In this document: positions 7,755-9,688 of the stretch, one piece after another
Layout of the letters: each line of letters begins with the position of its first letter
Numbering within the stretch: position 1 is the stretch's first letter
Assembly: GCA_014800105.1 (NCBI GenBank)
Contig: JAAVGQ010000024.1
Coordinates: 12,043 to 21,730 of the forward strand
Source of the DNA: Bacteroidales bacterium
GTDB lineage: Bacteria; Bacteroidota; Bacteroidia; Bacteroidales; Muribaculaceae
DNA length: 9,688 bases
Direction of reading: 5' to 3'
The notes under the pieces: model-generated
What the model was told of the DNA's origin: nothing
Databases searched by the model: none
The model's input: the letters and a program-made list of their open reading frames with translations, nothing else
Made by a program: the position numbers and the translations under genes

Positions 7755-8306
7755 TTATAGATTTAGTGCAAAGTATTTCCAAAGTGGTGTCGCCATGAGG
7801 GCTTGCTTCATCTCGTCGCGCATGAGCATGTCATAGAGTTCTTCACGCGTGAGAATCTTCACTGCAATGTCTTCAGTGCGGTCAAGGTGCTGTCCCTGAG
7901 TAGGTACAACTCCGCGAGCTATGTAACAGTGTGTTACGTTAGAAGTGGTTGAGGGATTGCCTGAAATTTCCATGAAGAGTTCCCATTCACCGCCGGTGTA
8001 TCCTGTCTCCTCGGCGAGTTCGCGCTTGGCTGCGTCGAGCGGGTCTTCACCTTCTTCTACGCAACCGGCACAAAGCTCGGTGAGAACATCGCCCCAGCCG
8101 TGTCGGTATTGTTCAACCATTACGAATCGTCCGTCCTCAGTGATAGCGATAATATTTACCCAGTCAGGATACTCGAGTACGTAGTATTCGGGATGAATTA
8201 TTCCTGAGGGAAGTTTTACCTTATCGCGGCGAGCCACCAGCCAGGGGCGGCGTATTATGTATTCACTTTCAAGGGTGTCCCATTTTTGAATCTTAGGTGT
8301 ATCCAT
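7755..8306 (-). CDS. Nudix hydrolase, ADP-ribose pyrophosphatase-like
   Basis: Nudix enzymes cleave nucleoside diphosphates linked to another moiety. The box is perfect: G81-x5-E-x7-R-E-L-x-E-E-x-G-Y103 (GCVEEGEDPLDAAKRELAEETGY region), with metal-binding E99 and E100. A Pro (P118) lies 15 residues after the box, a spacing known from ADP-ribose pyrophosphatases, so ADP-ribose or a related sugar nucleotide is the best guess. An N-terminal region with YYVLEYPDWVNIIAIT precedes the box, as in bacterial dimeric members. I chose the ATG at 8306 (183 residues) because the recognisable family region starts with the following IQKWDTLESEY and it leaves a 22-nt gap after queG. An in-frame ATG at 8345 would add 13 residues (MHDICNHNIKSTD) and overlap queG by 17 nt. 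No Shine-Dalgarno sequence decides between them. Family is certain, substrate is not. Confidence 0.9.
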   Translation of the reverse strand: MDTPKIQKWDTLESEYIIRRPWLVARRDKVKLPSGIIHPEYYVLEYPDWVNIIAITEDGRFVMVEQYRHGWGDVLTELCAGCVEEGEDPLDAAKRELAEETGYTGGEWELFMEISGNPSTTSNVTHCYIARGVVPTQGQHLDRTEDIAVKILTREELYDMLMRDEMKQALMATPLWKYFALNL

Positions 8307-8328
8307 ATCAGTAGATTTTATATTGTGG

Positions 8329-9243
8329 TTACAAATGTCGTGCATTTCGTTTCAGGCCTTCAAGCTTGGCGCGTTTTATTGCCGAGCGCCTGAATAATGT
8401 CGAGAATTCTTCCTGAGTCATCGCGAGGATTTTGTCTGCCGTCAGGGATTCATAAGCCGGGCGCAGGAGGAAACGCTTTTCACGAGTCATTGCCGCCTCT
8501 TTGTTGTGAGGACATACACGCTGACATTCGTCACATCCGTACAGTCGGTTTCCGGTCGAGAAGCCCTCGGGCAGCTCACCACGGTGCTCGATTGTCAGGT
8601 AGCTGAGGCATTTTCGGGCGTCAATGCTTCCATTAGGCATGATAGCTTTCCCTGGGCAATTTACAATACATTTCCCGCAGTTGAAGCAACCGACAGTGTC
8701 AGTGTGATGCACGGCGGGAAGTGACGCGGTGGTTATTATTTCCCCAAGGAAAAACGATGTTCCTAACTCGGGGACAATCATGAGCCCACTGCGGCCGCGG
8801 AATGCAAGCCCGCTGCGCCATGCCCAGTATCGTTCCATGATGGGCGCAGTGTCGACACAAACGCGCGTTTCGCCGCCACGGGTTTCACGAATGTAGGCTG
8901 CCAAATTTTCAAGGATTTCGCGTAGTACCTCGTGGTAGTCATCTCCATGGGCGTATGATGCGATTTTGGGTGCTCCCTGAGGTTGAGAATCAGCGTGGTT
9001 GTAGCTGACGGCACAGCACACGATGCTTTGAGCGCCCGGTAGCAGGCCTTCCGGATTAAAGCGTATCTCGGGATAGCGATTGAGATAATCCATGCCGGCA
9101 TTATACCCGTTCCCGATCCAGCCATTGTATCGCGCGATTGTTTCGCTATCAACGGGGCCTGCGGGTGTTATTGCAATAGCGTCTATTCCGGCATCCCGTG
9201 AGAAGGCGAGAAGGTCATCACATGGGGAGTTTCTCGAATTCAT
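8329..9243 (-). CDS. queG: Epoxyqueuosine reductase QueG (short form)
   Basis: QueG performs the last step of queuosine synthesis on tRNA: cobalamin-dependent reduction of epoxyqueuosine to queuosine in the wobble position of GUN-anticodon tRNAs. Visible in 304 residues: an N-terminal cobalamin-binding nitroreductase-like part with YNAGMDYLNRYPEIRFNP (47-64), the conserved VCVDTAPIMERYWAWRSGLAFRG region (128-150) including the presumed catalytic D131, and two [4Fe-4S] sites. Cluster cysteines are C186, C189 and C192 followed by C196-P, then C212, then C237 and C240 followed by C244-P. Length is that of the short form, about 75 residues less than E. coli QueG (379), lacking its C-terminal extension. 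The ATG at 9243 overlaps the upstream deacetylase gene by 26 nt, suggesting coupling. No other queuosine gene is in the window. The related reductive dehalogenase family is less likely because the D-T-A-P-I-M-E-R region is QueG-specific. Confidence 0.95.
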   Translation of the reverse strand: MNSRNSPCDDLLAFSRDAGIDAIAITPAGPVDSETIARYNGWIGNGYNAGMDYLNRYPEIRFNPEGLLPGAQSIVCCAVSYNHADSQPQGAPKIASYAHGDDYHEVLREILENLAAYIRETRGGETRVCVDTAPIMERYWAWRSGLAFRGRSGLMIVPELGTSFFLGEIITTASLPAVHHTDTVGCFNCGKCIVNCPGKAIMPNGSIDARKCLSYLTIEHRGELPEGFSTGNRLYGCDECQRVCPHNKEAAMTREKRFLLRPAYESLTADKILAMTQEEFSTLFRRSAIKRAKLEGLKRNARHL

Positions 9244-9688
9244 AGCCTTGTTCTTTTAGCCATTCTATTGCTCGCGGGAGTGCATATCGCAAGTTGGGCT
9301 CCGATTTGAGCGAGTCATGGAACACGATGATTGAACCGTTGCGCACGTATCGCTTTACGTTGTCAAGTACACGCTCAGGTGAGAGCGACCGGTCATAGTC
9401 TCGCGTTATAATGTCATACATGATGAGGTTGTACTTGCGCTTGATTGCACGGGCCTGACCTCCCCAGAGTAGCCCGTGAGGCGGGCGGAATAGCGGGGAA
9501 TCAATCAGATTGTCGGCCTCGGTAATATCTCGGAGATAAGCTTTGCGGGTCGACTTGAGACCCTGGAGATGGTGCATCGTGTGGTTGCCAAAACTGTGGC
9601 CGCGTGAGCGTATTTCTTCCAGAAGCTCGGGGTGCCGTTTTACATTGTCACCTACGAGGAAGAATGTGGCCTTCACGCCGTATGAGTC
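9218..9688 (-). CDS. Polysaccharide deacetylase, NodB-homology domain (5' end outside window)
   Basis: These metal-dependent enzymes remove N- or O-acetyl groups from polysaccharides such as peptidoglycan or chitin-like glucans. The last 156 residues are present. The frame runs open off the window (first residues DSYGVKATFFLVG), so the GTG at 9676 is an internal Val and not the start. Numbering from the first visible residue: the metal-binding His motif GNHTMHH (H36, H40), the RPPHG motif (R68-G72), a YDIITRDYD stretch in the fourth-motif region, and IIVFHDS, the fifth motif with the catalytic His. The first motif (TFDDGP-type, with the base and metal Asp) should lie just outside. Whether it carries a signal peptide or membrane anchor cannot be seen, so the compartment is open. 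Its stop codon lies inside queG (26-nt overlap). Confidence 0.92.
   Translation of the reverse strand, partial: DSYGVKATFFLVGDNVKRHPELLEEIRSRGHSFGNHTMHHLQGLKSTRKAYLRDITEADNLIDSPLFRPPHGLLWGGQARAIKRKYNLIMYDIITRDYDRSLSPERVLDNVKRYVRNGSIIVFHDSLKSEPNLRYALPRAIEWLKEQGYEFEKLPM

Noticed and set aside
7769..7775. Minus-strand TACTTTG near the end of the Nudix gene as a possible private promoter for the hydrolase.
   Set aside because: It lacks one base of the TAnnTTTG spacing, and no TTTG occurs about 20 nt upstream.
1..9688. CRISPR arrays, tRNA genes, insertion sequences, phage or defence genes.
   Set aside because: No spaced direct repeats, cloverleaf-like sequence, terminal inverted repeats or transposase, integrase or nuclease motifs are seen. 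All but the short gaps is covered by eight recognisable genes.

Overview
The window looks like an ordinary chromosomal stretch from a Bacteroidota, most likely Bacteroidales, genome. The evidence is a strong Bacteroidota-type promoter upstream of pheT (TTTG, 20 nt, TAnnTTTG), mostly absent Shine-Dalgarno sequences, the Bacteroidota-style YebC N-terminus (MGRAFEYRKARKLKRWGNM) and a short QueG without a C-terminal repeat extension. A gut Muribaculaceae-like organism is a guess from overall flavour; no 16S or other marker settles it. All eight genes lie on the minus strand, so they read from high to low coordinates. Coding density is very high, and the largest gap between genes is 153 nt.

Upstream block (9688 to 6288, in transcription order): the 3' part of a NodB-type polysaccharide deacetylase gene (5' end outside the window); queG, an epoxyqueuosine reductase that overlaps it by 26 nt; a Nudix hydrolase of the ADP-ribose pyrophosphatase type; and a secreted alpha/beta hydrolase (esterase-like) of unknown substrate. 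Overlaps and gaps of about 20 nt suggest one transcription unit, although the functions are unrelated: cell envelope, tRNA modification, nucleotide house-cleaning and an exported hydrolase.

Downstream block (6216 to 1): the 153-nt gap after the hydrolase carries the promoter for pheT (phenylalanyl-tRNA synthetase beta chain). It is followed by yebC (YebC/PmpR family), ribE (riboflavin synthase) and mutS (mismatch repair ATPase, cut by the window edge before its C-terminus). yebC and ribE are 1 nt apart, and the Glu codons ending yebC form a purine-rich Shine-Dalgarno-like stretch for ribE. A small hairpin sits over the ribE stop codon before mutS.

I found no mobile element, CRISPR array, tRNA or rRNA gene, prophage or defence system, and no clear candidate for a new biological system. 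The points most worth a second look are the uncharacterised secreted hydrolase with its extra N- and C-terminal regions, an A8 homopolymer near the start of mutS, and the ribE translation-initiation arrangement.
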